Shown: piece after piece, positions 42,229 through 50,123 of the stretch
Position numbering within the stretch: the first letter of the stretch is position 1
Layout of the letters: the number at the start of each line of letters is the position of its first letter
Assembly (NCBI RefSeq): GCF_000215705.1
Contig: NC_015677.1
Coordinates: forward strand, 434,001-498,000
DNA from: Ramlibacter tataouinensis TTB310
GTDB lineage: Bacteria; Pseudomonadota; Gammaproteobacteria; Burkholderiales; Burkholderiaceae_C
DNA length: 64,000 bases
Direction: 5' to 3'
The notes under the pieces: generated by a model
Seen by the model: only the letters and a program-made list of their open reading frames with translations
What the model was told of the DNA's origin: nothing
The model's database searches: none
Translations under genes and position numbers: made by a program

Positions 42229-43266
42229 TCAGGGCGCCAGCACCAGAACCTCGTGCAGGTCGGTCGCGGCATCTCCACCCACACGCAGCGCGCCGCCGAA
42301 CACGTGAATCCGGTTGCCGATGGCAGCCGCACCCAACCCATGCCGCGCCGTCGGCAGCGGCGGGGCGGCGCTCCACCGGTCGGCCTGAGGGTCATAGACC
42401 CAGCTCTCGGAGAACACCTTTTGTTCGGGCACCCACTGCTCGCCGCCAAACGCGAAGAGCCTGCCGCCTTGCGCGGCAGCCGCCAAACCCCCTTGTGCCT
42501 GAGGCATCGGCGCACGCGTCTCCCAGCGGCGGATGGCCGGATCGAACACCTCCAGGGTGGGGACATTCACCTGCCGCAGGCTGCCGTCGGGCTGCTTGAG
42601 CGCCTGCCGGCCCCCGACCACGTAAATCTTGCCGCCGATGACCGCGCCGGCTGCGCTGTTGCGCGCGGTCGGCGCATCGGGCAGCCGTGACCAGCGGCCG
42701 GTGGCGGTATCGAACATTTCTGCCAGGTTCGTGTCGGCATGGTCGTTGAAGTGGCTGGCGTCGCGGCTGGCACGCACCCGGCCGCCGAAGACATAGACCT
42801 TGCCGTCCACCGCGGCTGTGACGCCTTCGGCTCGCGGCTGCGCCATGGGAACCCCGGTGCGCCAGCGATCGGCCGCCGGGTCGTACACGAACACCTCGGG
42901 CTGCGCCTGCCAGTTGGGAAAGCCCCCGCTGAAGCCGCCAATGCCGTAGAGCAGGCCGCCGGCTGCGGCCAGCGCGATGTGATGCCGAGCCTGCGGCAGC
43001 GTGGCCAGGCGCGTCCATCGATCGCCGGCAGGATCGTAGGCCTCGAAGTGCGCCGAGTAGCCCGTGTTCGGGCTGAGCAGGCCGCCGGCGACATAGATGC
43101 GGCCGTTCAGCACTTCGGGATACAGCTCCTGGCGGGCCACGCCGGCCGGTGCCGCCTTGCTCCAAGTCGCCGCTTGCTGCGCCGGTGCGTGCGCGGCGGC
43201 CGCGGCGAGGGCCGCCGCCGCCACTGGAGCGGCCAGGTGCCTGAGGTAGCTTGATGAGGTGTTCAT
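42229..43266 (-). CDS. Secreted kelch-repeat protein
   Basis: A 345-residue protein with a signal peptide (to about AAAAHAPAQQ). It contains about six kelch repeats with the GG-x-Y/W spacing: GRIYVAGGLL, LLYGIGGFSGG, KVYVFGGRVR, KIYVVGGRQA, RLFAFGGEQW and RIHVFGGAL, each followed by W-R/S positions (DRWTRLATLP, DRWRTGVPM, GRWSRLPDAP, RRWETRAPMP, DRWSAAPPLP). A periplasmic beta-propeller is expected; ligand unknown. Divergent from the LysR gene, which probably regulates it. Confidence 0.88.
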   Translation of the reverse strand: MNTSSSYLRHLAAPVAAAALAAAAAHAPAQQAATWSKAAPAGVARQELYPEVLNGRIYVAGGLLSPNTGYSAHFEAYDPAGDRWTRLATLPQARHHIALAAAGGLLYGIGGFSGGFPNWQAQPEVFVYDPAADRWRTGVPMAQPRAEGVTAAVDGKVYVFGGRVRASRDASHFNDHADTNLAEMFDTATGRWSRLPDAPTARNSAAGAVIGGKIYVVGGRQALKQPDGSLRQVNVPTLEVFDPAIRRWETRAPMPQAQGGLAAAAQGGRLFAFGGEQWVPEQKVFSESWVYDPQADRWSAAPPLPTARHGLGAAAIGNRIHVFGGALRVGGDAATDLHEVLVLAP

Positions 43267-43347
43267 TCGCTTGTCCGGTGCTCGATGCGATGGCTGCATG
43301 TTAGGAAGGGTGCGGCCGCGCGACTACCTACATAATCCTGCATGGCC

Positions 43348-43366
43348 TGTTAACCTACAGTGAACA
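43348..43366 (+). promoter_or_regulatory. LysR-type operator (TGTT-N11-AACA) abutting the lysR start
   Basis: TGTTAAC and GTGAACA form a 7-5-7 imperfect palindrome with the LysR T-N11-A pattern. Its last base is immediately before the ATG at 43367, and the divergent kelch start is 82 bp away. It is a candidate autoregulatory site. Confidence 0.55.
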
Positions 43367-44263
43367 ATGCGCTCCCTGCTCCCCGATCTCGAGCTGTTCG
43401 CCGCGATTGCCCGCCACGGCAGCTTCCGGCGCGCCGCGGCCGAGCGGAAGGTGTCGACCTCACTGGTCAGCCAGGGGATGCGCAAGCTCGAGGACCAGCT
43501 CGGCGTGGTGCTGCTGCGGCGCACCACCCGCAGCGTCGCGCCGACGGCCGCCGGCGCCGAGCTGCTGGTCAGCCTGGAGCCAGGGCTGCGGCAGATCCAG
43601 GACGCGGTCGAGCGCATCAACCTGCATCGCGGCTCGCCGATCGGGGCGTTGCGCATCAACGCGCCCGCGCCGATCGCGCAGTTCCTGCTGGCTCCGCTGG
43701 CCGCGCGCTTCACACGCGAACACCCGGACGTCGCCATCGAGATCGTCGCGGAGGCTGCCAGGCAGGACATCGTGCTGGAGGGCTTCGACGCCGGCGTGCG
43801 CTTCGGCAAGGACGTGCCGCAGGACATGGTGGCGGTGCGCATCGGGCAGCCCCAGCGGTACGCCATCGTCGCCTCGCCGCGCTACTTGCGCGATGTGCCC
43901 GAGCCGCGCGCCCCGCGGGAACTCAAGCGCCACGAATGCATCCGCCGGCGGTTCCCCGCGGGCACGCTGCAAGCCTGGGAGTTCCAGCGGCGGATTGCGA
44001 ACGTGGAGGTGCCGGTTGGGCGGATCGTGGTCAATGATGCGCAGATCGCGGTGAACGCGGCGGTGGCCGGCGGCGGGCTGGCCTACGTGCACGAGAAGTA
44101 CGTGGAGCGCGAGATCGCTGCCGGCGAACTCGTGCGGTTGCTCGAGCCCTGGTCGCCGGGCATCGGCGTGCCCTACCTCTACTACCCACGGCAACGTTAT
44201 CTATCTGCGGCGCTGCGCGCCTTCATCGACCTTGCGCGTATGCAGGCGCCTGCGGTGGACTAA
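43367..44263 (+). CDS. LysR-family transcriptional regulator
   Basis: A 298-residue regulator with an N-terminal winged helix-turn-helix (DLELFAAIARHGSFRRAA, STSLVSQGMRKLEDQLG, LLRRTTRSVAPTAAG) and a periplasmic-binding-protein-like effector domain (about 90-295). Divergent from the kelch/DUF3500 unit, so it likely controls those genes and itself. The inducer is unknown. No good ribosome site is seen; the operator-like palindrome occupies that space. Confidence 0.92.
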   Translation: MRSLLPDLELFAAIARHGSFRRAAAERKVSTSLVSQGMRKLEDQLGVVLLRRTTRSVAPTAAGAELLVSLEPGLRQIQDAVERINLHRGSPIGALRINAPAPIAQFLLAPLAARFTREHPDVAIEIVAEAARQDIVLEGFDAGVRFGKDVPQDMVAVRIGQPQRYAIVASPRYLRDVPEPRAPRELKRHECIRRRFPAGTLQAWEFQRRIANVEVPVGRIVVNDAQIAVNAAVAGGGLAYVHEKYVEREIAAGELVRLLEPWSPGIGVPYLYYPRQRYLSAALRAFIDLARMQAPAVD

Positions 44264-44328
44264 CTCGCGCGCTCTCGAGTACTCAACCTGAACCCCTGCG
44301 GCGGGAACTCGAGAAGGCTTTCTGGGAT

Positions 44329-44356
44329 GTGTACGCTTTGGGTCGGAGCAGACATC
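44329..44356. repeat. Palindromic repeat family, copy d
   Basis: gtgtacgctttgggtcgg core with a gcagacatc right arm, between the 3' end of lysR and the 3' end of the small gene at 44369. Confidence 0.6.
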
Positions 44357-44368
44357 GACTGAGCCCGC

Positions 44369-44590
44369 TTATTCAGGCAACTGCGAGAACCAGTCCCGGT
44401 AAGGCGTGTTTCTAGCCAGCTTGCGGTTGAAGTCCGGCGCACCGTCGGTCCACCACACGGGACCTCGTTCTCCAAGCGCTCGCTTCACGGAATCCACCTG
44501 ATCGCGAGCGGCCCGACGCTCCGCCTCGGAAAGCGCGCCGCGCAGAGCACGCCTCGCGTCCATCAGCTGCTTCACCAGCGCATCCCACAC
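44369..44590 (-). CDS. Small conserved-looking protein, 73 aa
   Basis: A helical, charged N-terminal half (MDARRALRGALSEAERRAARDQ, written here in part) followed by the motif ERGPVWWTDGAPDFNRK and RNTPYRDWF. I recall similar short beta-proteobacterial proteins with GPVWW-DGAPD and NTPY motifs, but no function. It overlaps the DUF3253 gene by 19 nt in another frame. Confidence 0.6.
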   Translation of the reverse strand: MWDALVKQLMDARRALRGALSEAERRAARDQVDSVKRALGERGPVWWTDGAPDFNRKLARNTPYRDWFSQLPE

Positions 44591-44847
44591 GTTCTCAGGG
44601 ATGCCCGGGTTTGCCTTGCTCCGCGCAGCGATCGATCAGGCACCACAGTGCGACCGCCTTGGCGGATGTTCAGGACGCCGTCATTCGCCATTGCAATGGC
44701 AACGGCGCGGACCCGGGGCATCAATGGTCGCCACTCATCCCGCTCCAGCGCTCTGGCGGCTTCCGACGGACAGATCGTCGCCGGCGGCTCACGGCTGTCC
44801 AGGAGGGTCGTAATGGCTTTGCAAATCTGTCCGTCCGTCACGCGCAT
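44572..44847 (-). CDS. DUF3253 domain protein
   Basis: A 91-residue protein resembling DUF3253: ICKAITTLLDSREPPATICPSE, then AARALERDEWRPLMPRVRAV. The family usually ends soon after a VDP-like motif with a GPIRL-type end; here the end is VVPDRSLRGARQTRASLRTCGMRW-like, suggesting an altered C-terminus. Lower GC than core genes. Function unknown. Confidence 0.65.
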   Translation of the reverse strand: MRVTDGQICKAITTLLDSREPPATICPSEAARALERDEWRPLMPRVRAVAIAMANDGVLNIRQGGRTVVPDRSLRGARQTRASLRTCGMRW

Positions 44848-44880
44848 GGACGTGATGGTGGCACGCCCGGCCGGAGCACG

Positions 44881-44913
44881 CAGATGTCTGCTTCCGGCCA
44901 GAAGCAGCCGTTT
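44881..44913. repeat. Palindromic repeat family, copy e
   Basis: cagatgtctgcttccggcc core followed by agaagcagccg. It lies in the 189-bp gap between the DUF3253 and MarR genes; nothing else is seen in that gap. Confidence 0.65.
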
Positions 44914-45036
44914 AAATCGGTTGTGACAAGCGCCTCAGGAAGGCTCGACTCCCGCGGGCCACCCCGGACCCGCCCGGTTCTGAGGGTGGGCGACGACGCC
45001 GCTAACAAGATGCTGAACCGAACTTGCCCTGGGCTC

Positions 45037-45576
45037 TCACGTCTGTGCGAGCACATTGGCCGGAATAGGGCAGTTGGTGCAAACGCGAGGGTCGCACAAG
45101 CGGCAGAGAGTGCAGCGTTCCAAGTCTGTGGTCTCAAGCGATGTCAGCATCTTGTGCAGAAGGGCAGCGAACGTCTCCTGCTCGCTCGCGGACAAACCTG
45201 CCAGCAGCGGACGCATGGCAGCCAGGCGCCTTTTGAGAAGTTCCTCCCGCAGCGCTTCACCATTGGCGGTGAGATAGAGCGCAACGGCGCGTCGGTCGCG
45301 ACCGACGCGCCTTTCAACAAGATCATCGGCAACGAGTCGGTCCACAAGGCGCACCGCCCCAGGGTGGGACAGCCCAAGAATGCGCCGCAGTTGGTCGTTA
45401 GATGGGCCGGAGCCGTACCCAATGACGACCAGAGCTGCGGGTGTCTCGCCCACGTGACTCAAGATGTCCCGCGCCATCTCCTCGATGCGGTCGGCAACGG
45501 CCAGCCCGACAACGCCGAGTAGGTTGGCGGTGCGGTCAGCCGCCCGCCTTGGAGTTGGGGTGCTCAGCTTGTTCAC
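45037..45576 (-). CDS. MarR-family transcriptional regulator with C-terminal cysteine cluster
   Basis: A 179-residue winged-helix regulator: LRRILGLSHPGAVRLVDRLVADDLVERR is the recognition region and VGRDRRAVALYLT the wing. The C-terminus holds five cysteines (CTLCRLCDPRVCTNC) that could bind metal or sense redox state. GTG 45576 keeps the N-terminal dimerisation helix; no ATG fits. It is divergent from the VOC protein gene, whose promoter contains a palindrome that this protein could bind. Confidence 0.85.
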   Translation of the reverse strand: MNKLSTPTPRRAADRTANLLGVVGLAVADRIEEMARDILSHVGETPAALVVIGYGSGPSNDQLRRILGLSHPGAVRLVDRLVADDLVERRVGRDRRAVALYLTANGEALREELLKRRLAAMRPLLAGLSASEQETFAALLHKMLTSLETTDLERCTLCRLCDPRVCTNCPIPANVLAQT

Positions 45577-45604
45577 TTGACGATGCGTGCGCAGCGCACA
45601 TAAT
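45577..45604 (+). promoter_or_regulatory. Sigma-70 promoter with embedded palindromic operator for the VOC gene
   Basis: TTGACG (45577-45582) and CATAAT (45599-45604) are 16 bp apart. The spacer holds a perfect palindrome, GTGCG-cag-CGCAC (45587-45599), where a bound MarR protein would block polymerase. Confidence 0.6.
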
Positions 45605-45630
45605 AGAGGATCAACGACCTGGAGCTCAAC

Positions 45631-46011
45631 ATGATCGACCACATTTCCATCGGCGTCAGCGACATTGCGAAGACAAAAGAGTTCTATCACTCCGCTCTGA
45701 AGCCGCTTGGCTACTCGTGCTTGAGTGAAGGGGAGGGTTCATTAGGCTACGGCAAGGACGAAACCATCCAGCTTTGGACGAATGTTGCCAAGAAGCCGGT
45801 CAAGGCCGACATGGACTCTGGGCTTCACTTCTGCTTCGCGGCGCCAACCCGCAAGAGCGTCGACGCCTTCTACAAAGCGGCTGTAGCGGCTGGTGGCCGT
45901 GACAACGGAAAGCCAGGTCTGCGCGAAGACTACGGGCCCAATTACTACGCGGCTTACGTCATCGACCCGGACGGCTACCGTCTCGAAGCTTACTGCAGCA
46001 AGGCGAGCTGA
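45631..46011 (+). CDS. VOC (glyoxalase/bleomycin-resistance) family protein
   Basis: A 126-residue vicinal-oxygen-chelate fold protein. It begins MIDHISIGVSDIAKTKEFYH (metal-ligand His in the first strand), continues HFCFAAPTRKSVDAFYKAA and ends YAAYVIDPDGYRLEAYC with the typical last-strand Glu. A GGAG precedes the ATG. Probably a metal-dependent lyase or isomerase; substrate unknown. Likely controlled by the divergent MarR regulator. Confidence 0.9.
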   Translation: MIDHISIGVSDIAKTKEFYHSALKPLGYSCLSEGEGSLGYGKDETIQLWTNVAKKPVKADMDSGLHFCFAAPTRKSVDAFYKAAVAAGGRDNGKPGLREDYGPNYYAAYVIDPDGYRLEAYCSKAS

Positions 46012-46023
46012 TAAGCCGTCGTC

Positions 46024-46596
46024 ATGCCCAAGTACACCACTAAGCCGCTCGACGAGACCACATGGCCCGATTTCGCTCGCTTGGTTGAGGCGAACAATGG
46101 TGTCTGGGGCGGCTGCTGGTGTACTTGGTACCACGGCGCAGACGCGCAGGGAGCCGGCCGCTCAAAAGTGAACCGCGAGACAAAGGAGTGCCTCGTTCGG
46201 CAGGGACGCGCGCACGCTTCACTTGTCTTTGAAAGCGAGCAGTGCGTAGGCTGGTGTCAGTTTGGCTCGCCCGAAGAGCTCCCGCGCATCCACAACAGCC
46301 GGGCCTACCTAGCCACTAACCCGGCACCTCCTGACTGGCGCATTACCTGCTTTTTCTCCGGCAAAGGCTACCGCGGCAAAGGCGTCGCAGATGCGGCACT
46401 GAAGGGGGCGGTCGAGCAAATCAAAAAGCTCGGAGGTGGCCTGGTCGAAGGCTTCCCAGAGGACATCGAGGGCCGTAAGGCTTCCCCTGCCTTCCTATTC
46501 AATGGGACGCTCACGACTTTTGAGCGCCTTGGCTTCAAGCGTGAGCGGATGATTGGAAAGCACAAGTGGGTCGTCACCCGGAGAGTTTCGACCTGA
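46024..46596 (+). CDS. GNAT-family N-acetyltransferase
   Basis: A 190-residue protein of the GNAT type with an N-terminal GVWGGCWCTWYHG motif, central VGWCQFGSPEELPRI, and the acetyl-CoA-binding region FFSGKGYRGKGVADAALKGA. The C-terminal FERLGFKRERMIG is typical. It begins 12 bp after the VOC stop and is probably co-transcribed with it. Substrate not known. Confidence 0.85.
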   Translation: MPKYTTKPLDETTWPDFARLVEANNGVWGGCWCTWYHGADAQGAGRSKVNRETKECLVRQGRAHASLVFESEQCVGWCQFGSPEELPRIHNSRAYLATNPAPPDWRITCFFSGKGYRGKGVADAALKGAVEQIKKLGGGLVEGFPEDIEGRKASPAFLFNGTLTTFERLGFKRERMIGKHKWVVTRRVST

Positions 46597-46697
46597 CATG
46601 CTGCCTTGTCTTGAATCCGGAACTAGATCTACGTGGTGAGTAGGTCCCGGTGCTCGCTGTGATTTTCCTGCGAACGCCGGATTTACATTGGCACGCA

Positions 46698-46786
46698 CGT
46701 CTGCTTTGGGTCGGAGGCAGACCTTGCAACCGGCGGACTGCGAGTCCCCCGGCAGGATGTCCGCTTCCGGCCAAATGCAGACGTCC
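46698..46786. repeat. Palindromic repeat family, inverted pair f (best-preserved element)
   Basis: Arms 46698-46724 (acgtctgctttgggtcgg core) and 46754-46786 (gatgtccgcttccggcc core, ending gcagacgt) are inverted relatives enclosing about 30 bp. It fills much of the 274-bp gap between the GNAT and PhnB-like genes, in which nothing else is recognised. Confidence 0.7.
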
Positions 46787-46870
46787 GCAGCAGAATTGTC
46801 GATTGCCCCCAGGCTCGTTCGTCGTCCAGGCAGAGGATCATCCCTCTGCACCTCATCGGAGAACACCACC

Positions 46871-47362
46871 ATGGCCAAGCAAATGATCAGCAAGAACACG
46901 ATCTGCCTCTGGCACGACGGCACCGCCCTGGATGCGGCGCAGTTCTATGCCAGCACATTTCCGGACAGCGCGGTCAAAGCTGTTCATCTCGCGCCCGGCG
47001 ACTACCCTTCCGGCAAGCAGGGGGACGTGCTGACGGTCGAGTTCAGCGTCGCAGGCATCCCTTGCCTCGGGCTGAACGGCGGCCCTGCGTTCAGTCACAG
47101 CGAGGCCTTCTCGTTCCAGATAGCGACGGAGGACCAGGCCGAAACGGATCGCCTGTGGGCCGCGATCGTCGACAACGGCGGCCAGGAAAGCGCCTGCGGC
47201 TGGTGCAAGGACAAGTGGGGCCTGTCGTGGCAGATCACGCCCCGCGCCCTTATCGAGGCGATCTCCGATCCTGACCCCGCGGCGGCCAAGCGAGCATTTG
47301 AGGCGATGATGCAGATGACGAAGATCAACATCGCGACGATCGAAGCGGCGCGCAGGGGTTGA
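46871..47362 (+). CDS. PhnB-like / VOC-superfamily protein
   Basis: A 163-residue protein of the PhnB-like (3-demethylubiquinone methyltransferase-like) VOC family: ICLWHDGTALDAAQFYASTFPDS, VEFSVAGIPCLGLNGGPAF, SFQIATEDQAETDRLW, ESACGWCKDKWGLSWQITP. The family function is unclear. ATG 46871 (MAKQMISKN) lies in an ACC-rich leader without a clear ribosome site. Confidence 0.88.
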   Translation: MAKQMISKNTICLWHDGTALDAAQFYASTFPDSAVKAVHLAPGDYPSGKQGDVLTVEFSVAGIPCLGLNGGPAFSHSEAFSFQIATEDQAETDRLWAAIVDNGGQESACGWCKDKWGLSWQITPRALIEAISDPDPAAAKRAFEAMMQMTKINIATIEAARRG

Positions 47363-47403
47363 GCGCAGCCCGGCCCTGCGGTAGTTCGCGCCGGCCGTTC
47401 TCG

Positions 47404-47430
47404 GCCGCTATCGGCCATAAGCAGCTGTCC
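47404..47430. repeat. Palindromic repeat family, degenerate copy g
   Basis: gccgctatcggccataagcag core, between the PhnB-like and methyltransferase genes; the last copy seen in the window. Confidence 0.5.
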
Positions 47431-47486
47431 CTCACCAGGACCGCTGGCAGAATCGATCTGCACCCGACCAACCTGCTCCACGTTCG

Positions 47487-48641
47487 ATGAACGCCCCAGA
47501 CCAGCCGATCCTTGCATGGCAGGAAGATGGCCAGCAGCGCCAGGCCCGATGGCGATCCGAGGCAGGCTGGCCGGCGCCGGCACGCGTGCAGCTTGCCGAC
47601 GACCGGATGCCGGCCGATGTCGCCTTCCGCCTGGCCAGCGAAGGGACGGCGCTCCTGTGGCGCGGCGACTTCCAGAATGCGCGACAGCTCCTGCAGGCAC
47701 TCGGTCGCCGGCTCGACCGGCCAGCGCGCAAGGCGGTCATGGCGTCGGAGCCGCCCGCGCAAGCCTTCTACCGGCACCGCCAGGCGCAGGGGCGCCGTGC
47801 GCGGGTGCTTGGCATGGTGCTGGTTGAAGTCGACGGTGACCACGGCATCCGTCTTCGCCGGGCGCCCGACCTGCGCGTGGCAATCAGCGAAGCGTGGGGA
47901 CCGCCGGACGGGCTGTCCCATGTGGTGTCGCTGCGCGAATGCCTGGGACTGGTGGGCGCGCATGAATGGCGCAAGGCGGGCGTGGAGGTGCCGGCGCTCG
48001 GGCCGCCGCCGGCCAACCGGATCCACGCGCACTACGGCGTGTTCTCGCCGGTACGCGGCGAGTACCTCGACTTGATCGGCGCCGCGCCCCTGCCCGCCGA
48101 CGCCTCGCTGGCCTGGGACATCGGCACGGGGACGGGCGTGATCGCAGCCGTGCTCGCGCGTCGCGGGGTGGCACGCATCGTCGCCACCGACCTGAACCCG
48201 CGTGCGCTCGCCTGCGCTCGTGAAAACATCGAGCGCCTGGGTCTGCAGGGACGGATCGAACTCGCCGAAGTCGACCTGTTCCCGCCTGGATCGGCCCCCC
48301 TCATCGTGTGCAACCCGCCGTGGCTGCCCGGCAAGCCCAGCTCGACGCTGGAGCAGGCTGTCTACGATCCCGGCAGCCGCATGCTGCGCGGCTTCCTTGC
48401 CGGACTGCGCGAGCGGCTTGCCCCCGGGGGCGAGGGCTGGCTGGTGCTGTCTGACCTGGCGGAGCACCTGGGCCTGCGTTCGCGAGACGAACTGCTCGCG
48501 CACTTCCATGCTGGTGGGCTCGCCGTTCGCGGGCGTCTCGACGTGCGTCCGCGCCACCCGAAAGCCAGCGATGCGAACGAGCCGTTCGCGGCGGCCCGCA
48601 GCCGTGAAGTCACCTCTCTCTGGCGCCTGGGCGCAGGCTGA
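47487..48641 (+). CDS. Class I SAM-dependent methyltransferase
   Basis: A 384-residue protein with an N-terminal region of ~190 residues of unknown function and a C-terminal methyltransferase domain. The SAM motif is AWDIGTGTGVIAAVLARRG, the acidic motif II is IVATDLNPRA, and the catalytic motif is VCNPPWLPG, which is typical of N-methylation of amide or base nitrogen (PrmC/RsmC-like). The target, rRNA, tRNA or protein, is not clear. It converges on the RIO kinase gene. Confidence 0.85.
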   Translation: MNAPDQPILAWQEDGQQRQARWRSEAGWPAPARVQLADDRMPADVAFRLASEGTALLWRGDFQNARQLLQALGRRLDRPARKAVMASEPPAQAFYRHRQAQGRRARVLGMVLVEVDGDHGIRLRRAPDLRVAISEAWGPPDGLSHVVSLRECLGLVGAHEWRKAGVEVPALGPPPANRIHAHYGVFSPVRGEYLDLIGAAPLPADASLAWDIGTGTGVIAAVLARRGVARIVATDLNPRALACARENIERLGLQGRIELAEVDLFPPGSAPLIVCNPPWLPGKPSSTLEQAVYDPGSRMLRGFLAGLRERLAPGGEGWLVLSDLAEHLGLRSRDELLAHFHAGGLAVRGRLDVRPRHPKASDANEPFAAARSREVTSLWRLGAG

Positions 48642-48662
48642 GGGCCGACGCCGTTCTCCGGC

Positions 48663-49502
48663 TCAGCCCATTCGCTGGAGACGCGCGGATTCTTCCAGTC
48701 GCGCATCCTCGATCTCGCGCAGTACGGCGGTCAGGTCCACGGCGCCCGCCGCTGGTTCGTAGCGGCCGGTCAGGGGCATGCCTGGTTCCAGCAGGCCGCC
48801 GGCGTACGACGCCCAGATCTCGGGACCGTACTGCGTCGCCAGCAAGCCGGGGGCGTACCGGCCGAAGAAGGCGCGCAGGTTGTCGACATCCCGCAGCAGC
48901 ATGCGCGGAGCGTGGTTGTTGCCCGCAGCGTCCACCGCCTGCGGCAGGTCGATGATCACCGGCCCATCGGCGGCCAGCAGGATATTGAATTCCGACAGGT
49001 CGCCATGGATCACGCCGGCGCAGAGCATGCGCACGACGTCGCCGATCAGCGTCGCATGGTGCTGCCGTGCCTGCGCCTCGCTGAAGCTCAGGTCGTTCAG
49101 CCGCGGTGCGGCATCGCCCTGGTCGTCGGCGACCAACTCCATCAGCAGCACGCCGTCGTGGAAGTTGATCGGCCGCGGCACGCGCACCCCGGCGGCGGCC
49201 AGGCGGTACAAGGCGTCGACCTCGGCGCTCTGCCACGCTGTTTCCTGCTGTTGTCGACCGTAGGCTGTGCGCTTGGATATGGCGCGTGCCTGGCGGCTGT
49301 TGCGCACCTTGCGGTTCTCGGTGTAGTCCACCGCCTGGCGAAAGCTGCGCTTGTGGGCTTCCTTGTAGATCTTGGCCGCGCAGGTCTCCCCGCCGCAGCG
49401 CACCACATAGACATCCGCCTCCTTGCCGCTCTTGAGCTGGCGCACTACGCTGTCGATGAGGCCTTCGGCCATGAGAGTCTGGAGGCGGGGAGGGGTTTTC
49501 AC
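48663..49502 (-). CDS. RIO-type serine protein kinase
   Basis: A 279-residue RIO1-like kinase. Seen in order: LIDSVVRQLKSGKEADVYVV (nucleotide loop), CAAKIYKEAHKRSFRQAVDY (catalytic Lys), then GVIHGDLSEFNILL (catalytic loop with Asp/Asn) and VIIDLPQAVD (metal Asp). Bacterial RIO kinases are widespread but poorly understood; a ribosome or translation role is only inference. GTG 49502 gives the family-like N-terminus MKTPPRLQTLM. Confidence 0.9.
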   Translation of the reverse strand: MKTPPRLQTLMAEGLIDSVVRQLKSGKEADVYVVRCGGETCAAKIYKEAHKRSFRQAVDYTENRKVRNSRQARAISKRTAYGRQQQETAWQSAEVDALYRLAAAGVRVPRPINFHDGVLLMELVADDQGDAAPRLNDLSFSEAQARQHHATLIGDVVRMLCAGVIHGDLSEFNILLAADGPVIIDLPQAVDAAGNNHAPRMLLRDVDNLRAFFGRYAPGLLATQYGPEIWASYAGGLLEPGMPLTGRYEPAAGAVDLTAVLREIEDARLEESARLQRMG

Positions 49503-49594
49503 CGCCTGATTGTGGGCTATCGCGCGTACGACACGTCAGTTCACCGGTTCGGCCTTCCACCCCGCGGCCACGAAGACGATGGGCTTTTCTGCGA

Positions 49595-50123
49595 TCAGCG
49601 TGCGCCGGCTGCGAGCAGGAGGCGCTCGACGGCGTCCTGCCGGCGCTGCCGCGCATGCGCAAGTGGTGTCAAGCCGTGCGTGTCCGCGAGGTTCACGTCC
49701 GCATTGCGGGCGATGAGCATCTTGACGATCTCCTGGTGCGCCGCGCCACCATCGCCGAGGATCACGGCCTCCAGCAGCGCGGTCCAGCCGAGCTTGTTGA
49801 CGTGGTCCACGTCGATCGGCGTCGTCAGCAGCAGGCGCACGGTGTCCACATGGCCGTAGTGGCATGCGGGAACCAGGGCCGTGCCGCCATAGCGGTTGGT
49901 GCTTTTCAGGTCTGCACCGGCGGCCGCAACGATGGCCGTCCGGCCGTTCGCATCTCGCTGTTCGACGTCGGCTCCACGGTCGAGCAGCACCCCGCACCTG
50001 CGCCAGATCACCGCGCGCGGCGGCTTCCACCAACGAAGGCTGTCCCGCTCGAGGTTGGCCGAGCACGGCTTCGCAGACGGCCGCTTGCAGGAAGCCGATC
50101 AGTATCAGGCGGCGGCGGTTCAT
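49595..50123 (-). pseudogene. Frameshifted ankyrin-repeat secreted protein
   Basis: ATG 50123 starts a signal peptide (MNRRRLILIGFLQAAVCEAV) followed by SLVEAAARGDLAQV, the start of an ankyrin repeat. At the run of four C/G at 49990-49993 the frame is lost: the rest of the repeat (VLLDRGADVEQRDANGR) continues in another frame through TALVPACHYGHVDTVRLLL, GWTALLEAVILGDGG and GLTPLAHARQ to a stop at 49595. The first-to-second repeat junction also looks shortened compared with related ankyrin proteins that I recall. Likely a decayed gene, or an assembly error in the G run. Confidence 0.65.

Noticed and set aside
37034..47430. Reading the repeats as integron attC sites with gene cassettes
   Set aside because: Genes face both directions, no GTTRRRY-type core sites are evident and no integrase gene is seen.
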